This document shows positions 7,516-16,026 of a stretch of 64,000 bases of DNA, piece by piece. The stretch's first letter is position 1. Each line of letters starts with the position of its first letter. A program made the translations under genes and the position numbers. Below the pieces are notes generated by a model. The model did not search any database. It saw only the letters and a list, made by a program, of their open reading frames with translations, and was not told the DNA's origin. This DNA is from Bacillus sp. SB49 (GTDB taxonomy: Bacteria; Bacillota; Bacilli; Bacillales; Halobacillaceae). The stretch is from positions 3,447,501-3,511,500 of the forward strand of contig NZ_CP048117.1 in the NCBI RefSeq assembly GCF_000469135.2. Reading direction: 5' to 3'.

Positions 7516-9189
7516 ATGACTTTCCCTAACCACCCGTACGGTCCAGAGACTTTGTTGTTACACGGCGGACAGGAGCCAGACCCGGCTACCGGTTCCCGCG
7601 CAGTGCCGATTTATCAAACGACCTCTTATGTCTTCCGAGACACAGACCACGCTCAGAACCTGTTCGCCCTTGCAGAACCGGGAAACATTTATACGCGGAT
7701 CATGAACCCGACCGTGGATGCTTTCGAGCAGCGGATGGCTTTATTGGAAGACGGAGCCGCAGCTGTAGCTACTTCTTCCGGAATGTCAGCGATCACACTC
7801 GCCATTTTGAATATTGCAGGGGCCGGAGATGAAATCGTGGCTTCCTCCAACCTTTACGGCGGCACATACAACCTCTTCGTCCATACCCTTCCGAGGTATG
7901 GAATCCAAGTTCGTTTCATTGAAGGCAGCAGCCATGACGACTTCCAAGCAGCCATTACCTCAAATACAAAGGCTATTTTCGCGGAAACGATTGGAAATCC
8001 GAGTCTGGATGTTCTCGATATCGAGAAAGTGGCAGCTGTAGCCCACAGTCATCACATCCCACTTATTATCGATAACACCTTTGCCACCCCTTATGTATGC
8101 CAACCTTTCGCATGGGGCGCGGATATCGTCGTCCACTCCGCTACGAAATGGATCGGGGGACACGGCACGACGATTGGCGGTGTCGTCATTGACAGCGGCC
8201 GTTTTAACTGGGACCACGAGAAGTTCCCTGGATTTACAACTCCGGATGAGAGCTACAATGGAATCCGCTACGCCGATCTCGGTCCCGCAGCCTACGCGGT
8301 TAAACTCCGCGTCCAACTTCTCCGGGATATCGGGGCATGCCTAAGCCCGCAAAATGCTTTCCTGTTGCTGCAAGGGTTGGAGACGCTGCATCTCCGAATT
8401 AAAAAGCATGCGGATCAGGCACTCGAGATTGCCAGGTATTTAGAAAAACATGAAGGAGTCGAGTGGGTGCGTTATCCGGGATTACCCGATCATCCTACCC
8501 ACCCCCTTGCTGAGAAGTACTTCCATTACGGCCACGGCTCCATCGTCGTTTTTGGTATTTCAGGCGGCAGGGAAGCTGGTCGTACACTGATAGACAACAT
8601 CGAATTGTGGTCCCATGTAGCTAACGTCGGCGATGCAAAATCGTTAATTATTCATCCCGCATCCACCACACACCAACAGTTGAACGAGCATGACCTGAAG
8701 AAATCGGGCGTCACCGAGGAGCTCGTGCGTCTGTCTGTAGGCCTGGAGTCGGTTGATGACTTGATTGATGAATTGGATGCTGCCATCCGCCAAGCTACAG
8801 GTGCTGGGTCGGCAAGTAAAAACAGGAACCATCCAGCACTGCCGATTCTACAATCATCCTTGGATCGTTCAGAAGGCCAACTGAGGAAAAGGACGATCGG
8901 GTTTACCACAAGTCCTTCTCCGGAGGATGTAAACAGACTTGCTCAACTCGGCTATACGATTGTGGATCTATCCTCAGAAGAAGAGGCACCTACTTATGTG
9001 GATATCCTTCATTTTGACCGGTTGAACACAGATGAACCGATTATCGAGCAGCAGCCGCACGGAATTTTGTGGATTAATGAGGCAATAGCGGAGGATGAGG
9101 AAACCACGATTTCCGGTATACGAATATATGACGCTGTCGTAGCGGTTCGTACAGGAAAAAGCATCTCCTCCTCTCTACAATCGGTCTAA
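7516..9189 (+). CDS. metY: O-acetylhomoserine sulfhydrylase with extra C-terminal domain
   Basis: A PLP enzyme of the Cys/Met metabolism fold that makes homocysteine from O-acetylhomoserine and sulfide. The motif SATKWIGGHGTTIGG carries the Schiff-base lysine at residue 211, and the N-terminal TLLLHGG, TSSGMSAI and IYTRIMNPT blocks are typical of MetY. The enzyme core normally ends near residue 430. Here it continues to 557: after a linker of about 25 residues, residues 455-545 look like a degraded CoA-binding (Rossmann-like) domain starting RTIGFTTSP. GGAGGAG lies 8 nt before the ATG at 7516. It heads the S-box operon, and metX follows 31 nt later and supplies its substrate. Confidence 0.92.
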   Translation: MTFPNHPYGPETLLLHGGQEPDPATGSRAVPIYQTTSYVFRDTDHAQNLFALAEPGNIYTRIMNPTVDAFEQRMALLEDGAAAVATSSGMSAITLAILNIAGAGDEIVASSNLYGGTYNLFVHTLPRYGIQVRFIEGSSHDDFQAAITSNTKAIFAETIGNPSLDVLDIEKVAAVAHSHHIPLIIDNTFATPYVCQPFAWGADIVVHSATKWIGGHGTTIGGVVIDSGRFNWDHEKFPGFTTPDESYNGIRYADLGPAAYAVKLRVQLLRDIGACLSPQNAFLLLQGLETLHLRIKKHADQALEIARYLEKHEGVEWVRYPGLPDHPTHPLAEKYFHYGHGSIVVFGISGGREAGRTLIDNIELWSHVANVGDAKSLIIHPASTTHQQLNEHDLKKSGVTEELVRLSVGLESVDDLIDELDAAIRQATGAGSASKNRNHPALPILQSSLDRSEGQLRKRTIGFTTSPSPEDVNRLAQLGYTIVDLSSEEEAPTYVDILHFDRLNTDEPIIEQQPHGILWINEAIAEDEETTISGIRIYDAVVAVRTGKSISSSLQSV

Positions 9190-9220
9190 TCGAAAGCATT
9201 ACGGAAAGGAGAATTCGTTC

Positions 9221-10276
9221 ATGTCATTGAAAAACCCAGTCAGCCAGGAAACAGAAAGTCCAGTCCTTTCCATTGGTCCTTTGGAATTAGAGTCAGGAGA
9301 TAGGCTGACTGATGTAGAACTCGCTTACGAGCGTTATGGTAAAGCGGATGCTCCTGTCATTTTAGTCTGCCATGCGTTGACGGGAAACCAATTGGCAGTC
9401 GGATCAAAGGAAGAACCTGGCTGGTGGGCTGGCTTGATCGGAGACGACTGTCCCATCGATACGAAACACTATCAAGTCATTACCTTCAACGTGCTCGGCG
9501 GCTGTCACGGTTCTACAGGACCCGCGAGCATAAACCCTGACACCGGTAAGGAATACAAACAAACATTCCCACCTGTTACCATCCGGGACATGGTCAACGC
9601 CCAATTTGAAGCGCTTAGAAGACTGGGCATTCAGCAGTTAGAGGCAGTCGTCGGGGGATCACTGGGCGGTATGCAGGCATATGAATGGGGTCTGCTGTAC
9701 CCGACCTTTATGAAGAAGCTGTTTATTCTCGCAGCCACTCCTTATTTGAGCGATTACGGGATTGCCTTCAACCACATAGGATCAAAAGCCATATGCTCCG
9801 ATCCCGCATTCAATGGAGGAAATTACGAATCCAATACAGCTCTGCAGGGTTTTGAAATAGCGCGCATGACCGGAATGGTCACATACCGCAGTGGTACACT
9901 TTTTCAGCAGCGGTTCGACCGATCACAGGCCAAAGAAGATCGTTATGATATCCAGTCCTACCTCGATCATCAGGGAGCCAAGATCAAAGAACGTTTCGAT
10001 GCCAACAGCTATTTATACTTGCTTGAAGCTATGAATAACCATGATATTGGAAAAAAACGAGGAGGATGGGAAGCAGCAGCCACCCTTTATGAAGCACCTA
10101 TTTATACCATCAGTTTCGAACATGACCTCCTTTATCCGGAAAGTTTAATCGCCCGCTTCTCTGCTCTCGCACCCCAAGCGGAGCATTATCATGTGACGAC
10201 TGATTTCGGCCATGATGGGTTTTTAGTCGAGTTCGAACGATGGGGGCAATGGATTAAAGAAAAATTAGACACATAA
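9221..10276 (+). CDS. metX: Homoserine O-acetyltransferase
   Basis: A 351-residue alpha/beta hydrolase-fold acyltransferase that activates homoserine with acetyl-CoA for direct sulfhydrylation. The nucleophile elbow GGSLGGMQ places the catalytic serine at residue 147; the family blocks FNVLGGCHGSTGP and the late TDFGHDGFL with the catalytic histidine are present. The length fits MetX (about 350-380). AAAGGAG precedes the start. With MetY it forms a two-step route to homocysteine under SAM control. Some family members use succinyl-CoA; I prefer acetyl because of the adjacent MetY, but residue-level proof would need a structure-based comparison. Confidence 0.92.
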   Translation: MSLKNPVSQETESPVLSIGPLELESGDRLTDVELAYERYGKADAPVILVCHALTGNQLAVGSKEEPGWWAGLIGDDCPIDTKHYQVITFNVLGGCHGSTGPASINPDTGKEYKQTFPPVTIRDMVNAQFEALRRLGIQQLEAVVGGSLGGMQAYEWGLLYPTFMKKLFILAATPYLSDYGIAFNHIGSKAICSDPAFNGGNYESNTALQGFEIARMTGMVTYRSGTLFQQRFDRSQAKEDRYDIQSYLDHQGAKIKERFDANSYLYLLEAMNNHDIGKKRGGWEAAATLYEAPIYTISFEHDLLYPESLIARFSALAPQAEHYHVTTDFGHDGFLVEFERWGQWIKEKLDT

Positions 10277-10278
10277 GA

Positions 10279-10312
10279 AAGAGGCCGGATGTTTTCACAT
10301 CCGGCCTCTTCC
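10279..10312 (+). terminator. Terminator of metYX
   Basis: AAGAGGCCGGATG and CATCCGGCCTCTT form a 13-bp stem with a short T-rich loop directly after the metX stop. Confidence 0.85.
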
Positions 10313-10384
10313 GCTTGTTATTTTACTGAGTTCCTTGACAGTTTTTTTAAAGCTCCTCGCCATTAAGGGAAAAGACTCTTTCGC

Positions 10385-11092
10385 TTACTGCTTCCCTTCA
10401 GCTGTTTGATTCTGTCCGAGGTTTTCCAGATACTCTTCCTTCATCCATTCCTTTACTTCTTTCCTCTTCAGAAGCAGATGATCCGGCCAGTCTTCCTTCG
10501 ATTGATCCAAGTACAAGAGGATTCCTTTGTCTGACAAGGCCAGGTTTCGAGGATCGATCTGAACAGATTCGTCGTCCAGCTCCTCGCGTGCAAGCTCTTC
10601 CGCCATACCTAAATAATCCTTGTCCGCTTTAAATATTTTCTCCATATCAATGGCAGAGCCCGTTTTCTTATCAAAATTCAAAACGGTCTGCATTTCGATG
10701 GGCTCTTCTGATCCTATCCTCATCGTTTCAAGAAAGCGCACATTAAAATAACGATGGTCCTGATGGATGACTTCAAAGTTTATTTGCAATTCCGTAGGCT
10801 GATCCACTTCCTGCTCTTGTGTACTCAAATAGCTTTTCTGCTTAAACATGGCTTTACGCTGATTCACATAATCCGTAATTTTTTGGTCAATTTGATTGTT
10901 GGGGGTATCAGGATATTGGATGGAGATGTGGTAATCCTGATAATCTTCTACATCCGATTCAATATCTACATCATAGATAGGCATTTTAGTTGATTGCTTC
11001 CCGTCTTTATCCTCGTTGGCATTGGCTATGAAGGAACAGGCGGACAAGAACAAGACTGCGATACCAAATATATATATAATAGGTTGATTCAT
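10385..11092 (-). CDS. Lipoprotein with RsiV/DUF3298-like domain
   Basis: A 235-residue secreted lipoprotein. The N-terminus has a hydrophobic signal segment ending in the lipobox LFLSAC (Cys about residue 19), so it should be lipid-anchored outside the membrane. The rest resembles the extracellular DUF4163/DUF3298 region found in RsiV and PdaC: ISIQYPDTPNNQIDQKITDY near residue 55, a WHxxL-like strand region and a late DUF3298-type stretch with LSDKGILLYLDQ. In RsiV this domain binds lysozyme; here the ligand is unknown and no sigma factor lies beside it. I chose the ATG at 11090-11092, which follows AGAGGTAA; an upstream in-frame ATG has no ribosome site. Confidence 0.75.
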   Translation of the reverse strand: MNQPIIYIFGIAVLFLSACSFIANANEDKDGKQSTKMPIYDVDIESDVEDYQDYHISIQYPDTPNNQIDQKITDYVNQRKAMFKQKSYLSTQEQEVDQPTELQINFEVIHQDHRYFNVRFLETMRIGSEEPIEMQTVLNFDKKTGSAIDMEKIFKADKDYLGMAEELAREELDDESVQIDPRNLALSDKGILLYLDQSKEDWPDHLLLKRKEVKEWMKEEYLENLGQNQTAEGKQ

Positions 11093-11190
11093 AGAAATTA
11101 CCTCTTTGTTTAATAATGATTGCACAACCTATTGTAACACAAATGTAATAATATTTTAATCACGCAGTCATATTCAGTCTTTTCTGTCGA

Positions 11191-12009
11191 TTAAATACGG
11201 GTCCGGACGTCCCAAAGCTCCGGGAAGAAACGATGATCCAATACCTTCTTCAAATAACCTACGCCTGAAGAACCACCGGTCCCCTGTTTGTGACCAATAA
11301 TACGCTCAACCGTCTTCATGTGCCTGAATCGCCATTGCTGCAGGCTGTCTTCGATATCAACCAACTTTTCCGCAAGTTGATACAGTTCCCAATAACGTTC
11401 GACATCCTGATAAACCGCGGCCCAGGCTGCCTCTACTTTTTCGTTTCGCCTATATGTCTGTGTATAATCGCTGCGGGAGTCAATAGAAAAGCCGGCTCTT
11501 GCAAGCTCCGCAATTGCCACGTCATATATACCCGGTGCTTCGTAGGCGGACTGCAACTGCTTATGTAACTCCGGATTTTTCTCATATATCCTTAATACAT
11601 GGGGTGTCTTATATCCAAGGGAGAATTCTATCATGCGATACTGAAACGATTGGAATCCGGATGCTTTGCCCAAAGTATGACGAAACTCCATGTACTCTGC
11701 CGGCGTCAACGTGGAAAGCACATCCCAGGCCTGAATGATCTGTTTCTGAATGCTTGACACTCGTGCGAGCATCTTGAATGCTGGCTGTATGTTCTTATTT
11801 CGTATTGACTGAATAGAAGCTTGAAGTTCATGAAGAATCAACTTCATCCACAGCTCACTCACCTGATGGATGATGATGAACAGCATTTCGTCGTGGTGTT
11901 CAGAAAGCCGCTTCTGGGCAGAGAGGAGTTCGTCCAATCCAAGGTATTCCCCGTAAGTCATACTCGTAGAAAAATCCGTGTACACTTGTTCATCTTTTTC
12001 CTTTCCCAC
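11191..12009 (-). CDS. kynA: Tryptophan 2,3-dioxygenase
   Basis: A heme enzyme that opens the indole ring of L-tryptophan to N-formylkynurenine. The 272 residues cover the whole family: [16 protein letters not shown] at the start with the substrate histidine in [26 protein letters not shown], the [13 protein letters not shown] block near residue 120 and the [13 protein letters not shown] loop near the C-terminus that closes over the substrate. The start is a GTG (12007-12009) after GGAGGG; an ATG nearby is out of frame. It follows the DUF4166 gene by 12 nt and is surely co-transcribed. No kynurenine formamidase or kynureninase is in the window, so the rest of the pathway must be elsewhere or absent. 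Confidence 0.94.
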   Translation of the reverse strand: MGKEKDEQVYTDFSTSMTYGEYLGLDELLSAQKRLSEHHDEMLFIIIHQVSELWMKLILHELQASIQSIRNKNIQPAFKMLARVSSIQKQIIQAWDVLSTLTPAEYMEFRHTLGKASGFQSFQYRMIEFSLGYKTPHVLRIYEKNPELHKQLQSAYEAPGIYDVAIAELARAGFSIDSRSDYTQTYRRNEKVEAAWAAVYQDVERYWELYQLAEKLVDIEDSLQQWRFRHMKTVERIIGHKQGTGGSSGVGYLKKVLDHRFFPELWDVRTRI

Positions 12010-12021
12010 TTCATCCCTCCT

Positions 12022-12663
12022 CTATTCCAACAGTCCCCGCTCAGGAATGTTACGGACTGTCATCGGTAAATATTCGACATGGACCGTTCCTTCATACATG
12101 AGAAGTGTCCCCAGTGCCGGATGTTCCACATGCACGTGAACACGGATGGCATTCTCCCTCTCATCAAAGTGTTCATAAACAGAGGTGACAGCATTTAAAA
12201 CCGTCTTTTCTTTTAACTGGAGACCGGCAGATTCCATATAAAGGCCGCCTTCCGGGGTAACATGCATGGACAAACTCGTCTGAACGTTTCCGCTTTTACC
12301 GAGTTCATCGACGATTGTCTGCTTCTCTTCATTAAAATGCATAGCAGCGTCAAAACCGCGAATAGCATAAGGAAAGAAGAAACGCCGGATCCAACTGACT
12401 GTTTCCCGCCCCTGTTCATCCTGATATGCATAATTCTCTATCGTGAAAGGAACGTCTTTCCCTCTTTCACCGAATACCAAATGATCGCGGACACCGAATT
12501 GCAGAAGAGGCCGAAGGACAGGGTGCGTACCTCTTATCTCCTGCATTCTCCCCTGACCAAGAATCATCAAATGCTGATCACTCGTCAAACCGAACTTTTT
12601 CTTTAATTCCGGGTGAAGCCTCTCAAATTCCTCTCCCAATGCCTGCTGATATATTGATTTCAT
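12022..12663 (-). CDS. DUF4166 domain protein
   Basis: A 213-residue protein that I assign to DUF4166 from its recurrent blocks: FERLHPELKKKFG near the start, RFFFPYAIRGFDAAMHF in the middle and a beta-rich second half with VHVHVEHPALGTLLMYEGTV. There is no signal peptide or membrane segment, and no known catalytic motif. Family members often stand alone or follow saccharopine-dehydrogenase-like proteins; their role is unknown. The ATG at 12661-12663 follows GAAAGGAG; a longer in-frame start lacks one. It is the first gene of a two-gene operon with kynA, which hints at a link to tryptophan or aromatic metabolism but proves nothing. Confidence 0.72.
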   Translation of the reverse strand: MKSIYQQALGEEFERLHPELKKKFGLTSDQHLMILGQGRMQEIRGTHPVLRPLLQFGVRDHLVFGERGKDVPFTIENYAYQDEQGRETVSWIRRFFFPYAIRGFDAAMHFNEEKQTIVDELGKSGNVQTSLSMHVTPEGGLYMESAGLQLKEKTVLNAVTSVYEHFDERENAIRVHVHVEHPALGTLLMYEGTVHVEYLPMTVRNIPERGLLE

Positions 12664-12790
12664 CGTTATACTCCTTTCCGAATATCCCCAGAGCCGACCA
12701 GCATATTTCACCTGGATCAGTTATGGAAACCTACCATGTACTTGTCCAAATTATATCACAAGAAAACGCTTACCAAACCAATGATAATTA

Positions 12791-12823
12791 GGAAAAAAAA
12801 AGACCCGCATAAGCGCGGGCCTT
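12791..12823 (-). terminator. Terminator of the RQC-type gene
   Basis: On the minus strand AGGCCCGC and GCGGGTCT pair (one G-U) around GCTTAT and are followed by eight or nine T. Confidence 0.85.
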
Positions 12824-12850
12824 CTCTTTGTAATGGATTCCATAACACGA

Positions 12851-14374
12851 TTACATGACCTCTTCTGCGTAATCGCTCACAGAATATCCCTTTTGCTGTT
12901 TCATAAGCCACCCCCGCTTCTCCAGTTGATTAAAAATCTTCTGGATGTGCTTTTCCGGCCAATGAGATAACTGACCGAACCAACGTGTTTCATGCAGCTG
13001 CAGCGTCCTCAACTTATTCGTAGCCTTCCCTGCCAGTACTTGAACAAGGGTATGGGCAGGATGGTCCGTTCCATAGTAATAGATTAAATCCAATATCTGC
13101 TGCGTATCTGCAAAAGTGAGCGGGCGTCCTTTAACTGTCAGAATGATATCGTCATCCGCATAGCGCACTTCTTCAAGCTTCACCTTTAATTCTTCCAGCA
13201 CATGACTTGTGAATGGATACACATGTTCAGGAACAAGCTTCTTCCATTCCTTTAATTGCTTTAATATACGAATGTCATGAAGCTCCACTTCCGACATCCA
13301 AAGCAGCTCTGACGATTCCAGGCAATCAGGAATGTAAGTCCTGCTCAGCTTGTCGTACATATCCAGCAGCGGATACGAGGTAAGATGTTCCTGCTTCCGC
13401 TGATATCGCTCTATCTGTTTGAAAACCTGCAGGCTTTCATCCAATGTCTTTCTCGCAGTAGCCAGCTGTTTTTTCAAAGCTCTGAGTTGAGCCAGCTGAT
13501 CCAGGAGACGCGGATTCTGTTGGGCAACTTCGTTGAACTGTCTTTCTATAGTCGCCGTTCGTTTTGCCGCCCGCTCTACGTCGTACTCTTCTGATAAACG
13601 CACAATGTCGACATCTACATCATAGTAAAGCCTGAAATCGCACGTTTCACACTCGCACTGGATTGTGCGGCTGCTTGAATGGAAGGTCAGGACTTTATCA
13701 TGGGAACAGCTGTCTTCCTTCCCTCGCACCCATGAGTCAGGAAAAGAACGGAACGGACGCATGATTATTTCGACGCGGTGCCGCCAATAAGCAACATCTT
13801 CGGGATAATTTAAAACAGACAGCAGCGAAGACTGATTCATCGTTTCCACAGCATCGATCACCTGCTGTTTTTGATGGTACAGCCGGACGAGCGGATGCTG
13901 CTGGAAAGCAGCAGCTATCTTCTTCAGCCAATGCTCCCTTTCTTCCGAGCTTATATGGGATAAGAACAGATAATCCTCCAGCACTTCCCCAATATGATCA
14001 TTAAGCTGCTCTGAGGAAAGCTGCGTGTAATCTGTACCGTATTGATATTCGTCTTTTAAAGGTAGTCCATGTTCTTCAGGCAGGGACTTCCATAGAAATA
14101 ATTCTGGGCGCAGTAAATGGTCATGGATTTCGTCTTTGCGGAACGAAACGGGAAGGACCGCATTTTCCTCCAATCCCAAATAACGGCGGATCGGTGTAAC
14201 ATCGAGTCCTTTTGCATCAATTTGGTCCATGATGGCGTCATTCAGCCTGGAAAGCAACCCCCGTTCAAACTTGTGACCGATCGAACGAATATACTTATTC
14301 TTCTTCCCGATCGGTGCAAGTACAATATACGGGTAACGCTGATCCTGGTAAGCAATCCTTTGTGGCAGTCCCAT
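12851..14374 (-). CDS. RQC-minor-type DNA-binding protein
   Basis: A 507-residue protein that I place, with moderate confidence, in the RQC-minor-1 family. The C-terminal roughly 100 residues look like an RQC winged helix: TVKGRPLTFADTQQILDLI, then KLRTLQLHETRWFGQLSHWP and a final wing HIQKIFNQLEKRGWL. Mid-protein there is a putative zinc site (Cys-x-Cys-x2-Cys in IQCECETCDFRLYYD, with another Cys about 20 residues earlier). A coiled coil of about 60 residues follows (RTATIERQFNEVAQQNP onward). There are no helicase Walker motifs, so it is not RecQ. A ribosome site AAGGGG and its own terminator make it monocistronic. Relatives are discussed in DNA-repair and conflict contexts; the function is unproven. 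Confidence 0.65.
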   Translation of the reverse strand: MGLPQRIAYQDQRYPYIVLAPIGKKNKYIRSIGHKFERGLLSRLNDAIMDQIDAKGLDVTPIRRYLGLEENAVLPVSFRKDEIHDHLLRPELFLWKSLPEEHGLPLKDEYQYGTDYTQLSSEQLNDHIGEVLEDYLFLSHISSEEREHWLKKIAAAFQQHPLVRLYHQKQQVIDAVETMNQSSLLSVLNYPEDVAYWRHRVEIIMRPFRSFPDSWVRGKEDSCSHDKVLTFHSSSRTIQCECETCDFRLYYDVDVDIVRLSEEYDVERAAKRTATIERQFNEVAQQNPRLLDQLAQLRALKKQLATARKTLDESLQVFKQIERYQRKQEHLTSYPLLDMYDKLSRTYIPDCLESSELLWMSEVELHDIRILKQLKEWKKLVPEHVYPFTSHVLEELKVKLEEVRYADDDIILTVKGRPLTFADTQQILDLIYYYGTDHPAHTLVQVLAGKATNKLRTLQLHETRWFGQLSHWPEKHIQKIFNQLEKRGWLMKQQKGYSVSDYAEEVM

Positions 14375-14457
14375 AATGATTCCCCTTTGAAATAAGGATT
14401 TACTTCTATTATAGAAAAAGTATTAAGATGTACCAATGATTATCCTGAAAATGGGCG

Positions 14458-15156
14458 TTATATCGTAAGAAATTCCACGGAATACCCAATAAACAGGCCT
14501 GTCTCCATCACTCCGGGGATAGCTCCCAGAGCTTTTTCCAAATCATCTTCAATAGTTATGAATTCCACATCGAGCAGAACATTTCCTGCTTCCGTAATAA
14601 CAGGTCCGTCCTTCCCCGCTGCCATACGGAGCGTAACGGAGCGGATCGGAAACTCCTCAAGCTTCGTCTCCACAAGGTGGATCGCTCTCGGATCGACTTC
14701 AATCGGAACCGGTAGCTTTGCACCAAGTTCGGTAACGTATTTGCTGTCATCTACTAAAATATACGTTTTCGGAGAACTCGCCATTACAAGCTTTTCAGCA
14801 AGCAGTGCTCCTCCTCTTCCTTTAATAAGCCTCTTACGATCATCCGCCTCATCTGCTCCGTCGAATCCCCAGTCAGGTCTCGCCTGAATGAGGGAAGCTG
14901 TAGGAATGCCGAAATAGGCACAATTCATCTCGGCTTCTTTCGAAGTTGGAATCCCTGTGATGGTCAACCCCTCCTCCTTCACCCTGTCAGCAATCTGCTC
15001 CAGGGCTAAGTAGGCGGTCGACCCCGATCCTACTCCTATCACATCTCCTTCACGCACCAACCTGCTCACTTCTTGAGCGATTTTTTCTTTACCTGATCGG
15101 TTGGAGATTTCCCCTTGCCATACCGGCGCATCTGCCAGTTGATTGTTCCATCGCAC
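14458..15156 (-). CDS. rpiA: Ribose-5-phosphate isomerase A
   Basis: A cytosolic sugar isomerase that interconverts ribose 5-phosphate and ribulose 5-phosphate in the pentose phosphate pathway. The family signatures are all there: VIGVGSGSTAYLALE (phosphate loop), GIPTSKEAE, DGADEADDRKRLIKGRGGALLAEK with the catalytic Asp and Lys, and GAIPGVMETGLF at the end. The chosen start is a GTG at 15154-15156, preceded by GAGGTGAT, giving 232 residues, the usual RpiA size; an upstream in-frame ATG would add 16 residues with no ribosome site. No operon partner is close. Confidence 0.93.
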   Translation of the reverse strand: MRWNNQLADAPVWQGEISNRSGKEKIAQEVSRLVREGDVIGVGSGSTAYLALEQIADRVKEEGLTITGIPTSKEAEMNCAYFGIPTASLIQARPDWGFDGADEADDRKRLIKGRGGALLAEKLVMASSPKTYILVDDSKYVTELGAKLPVPIEVDPRAIHLVETKLEEFPIRSVTLRMAAGKDGPVITEAGNVLLDVEFITIEDDLEKALGAIPGVMETGLFIGYSVEFLTI

Positions 15157-15287
15157 GTGTATCACCTCTTCCTCTTTGGTATTCCCAAAAATGACAGAAA
15201 ACAAGCATCATCCACCATACAGGAATCTCCATTGTTCCGAACACATAAGATGAGAAAAGAAATTATTTTCTGAAAGAAGGGATGGAT

Positions 15288-15368
15288 ATGAGAAAGTACT
15301 ATATTAAATTGATCATCTTCTACTTGATCATCCTGACAACCTTCATATATGTCTCCTTAAATCATTAA
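15288..15368 (+). CDS. Putative 26-residue membrane micropeptide
   Basis: An ATG 7 nt after GAAGG opens a 26-codon frame: MRKYYIK followed by an almost continuous hydrophobic stretch (LIIFYLIILTTFIYV) and a short polar tail. The pattern is basic start plus a single membrane helix, as in many overlooked bacterial micropeptides. It ends at the base of a terminator shared with the convergent liaR gene. I cannot assign a family. An accidental frame is possible at this size, but the ribosome site, hydrophobic pattern and immediate terminator argue for a real gene. Confidence 0.45.
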   Translation: MRKYYIKLIIFYLIILTTFIYVSLNH

Positions 15369-15393
15369 AAAACTCCGACAAGGGTCGGAGTTC
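15367..15393. terminator. Bidirectional terminator between micropeptide and liaR
   Basis: AACTCCGAC (15371-15379) pairs with GTCGGAGTT (15384-15392). T runs on the minus side serve liaR, whose stop codon is at 15394. Confidence 0.8.
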
Positions 15394-16026
15394 TCATTCG
15401 ATCAGATCGTTCTTAAATGCATAGATAACCGCCTGGGTGCGATCAGATACTTGAAGCTTGCCAAGGATATTGCTGACGTGAACCTTAACGGTTTTCAAAG
15501 CGATGAACAGCTGCTCCGAGATTTCCTGATTCGTCCGGCCTTCCGCCATCAGTAATAGAACTTCTTTCTCCCGCGCGGTCAGTTGATCGTGCAGATCAGC
15601 CGCATCGGGTTTACGCATTTTTGTCATGATTTTCCCTGTCACTTCCGGTTCCAGCACAGACTGGCCATCGAATGTAGATCGTATGGCCTTCGCAATCTCT
15701 TCCGCTTTCGACGTTTTCAGCATGTAGCTGGTGGCGCCGGCTTCCAGAGCTGGATATACCTTCTCATCATCAAGAAAACTGGTGACAATGATGATCTTCG
15801 CCTCCGGCCATTGTTCCGTTATCTGCTTTGTCGCTTCAATCCCGTCCATATTTTCCATTACCAAATCCATGAGAATGATGTCAGGATGGTGACGTAACGC
15901 TAAATCGACCGCCGCCTGCCCGTCGTCCGCTTCTGCAATGACTTCAATATCGGGCTGTGCAGACAAATATGCCGACACACCAATACGGACCATTTCATGA
16001 TCATCAGCAAACAGTACTCTAATCAT
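15394..16026 (-). CDS. liaR: Two-component response regulator, LiaR/VraR type
   Basis: A 210-residue NarL-family response regulator. The receiver domain has the acidic pocket DDH (residues 8-10), the phosphoacceptor in DIILMDLVMENMDG (near residue 54) and the conserved Lys in SYMLKTSKAEEI. The C-terminal LuxR-type helix-turn-helix is LTAREKEVLLLMAEGRTNQEISEQL followed by KTVKVHVSNIL. It overlaps the 3' end of the kinase gene by 8 bp, so translation is probably coupled. The start at 16024-16026 follows GGGAGAGAAG; a longer in-frame start lies inside liaS. It should respond to cell-wall antibiotics through LiaS and drive liaIH. Confidence 0.92.
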   Translation of the reverse strand: MIRVLFADDHEMVRIGVSAYLSAQPDIEVIAEADDGQAAVDLALRHHPDIILMDLVMENMDGIEATKQITEQWPEAKIIIVTSFLDDEKVYPALEAGATSYMLKTSKAEEIAKAIRSTFDGQSVLEPEVTGKIMTKMRKPDAADLHDQLTAREKEVLLLMAEGRTNQEISEQLFIALKTVKVHVSNILGKLQVSDRTQAVIYAFKNDLIE

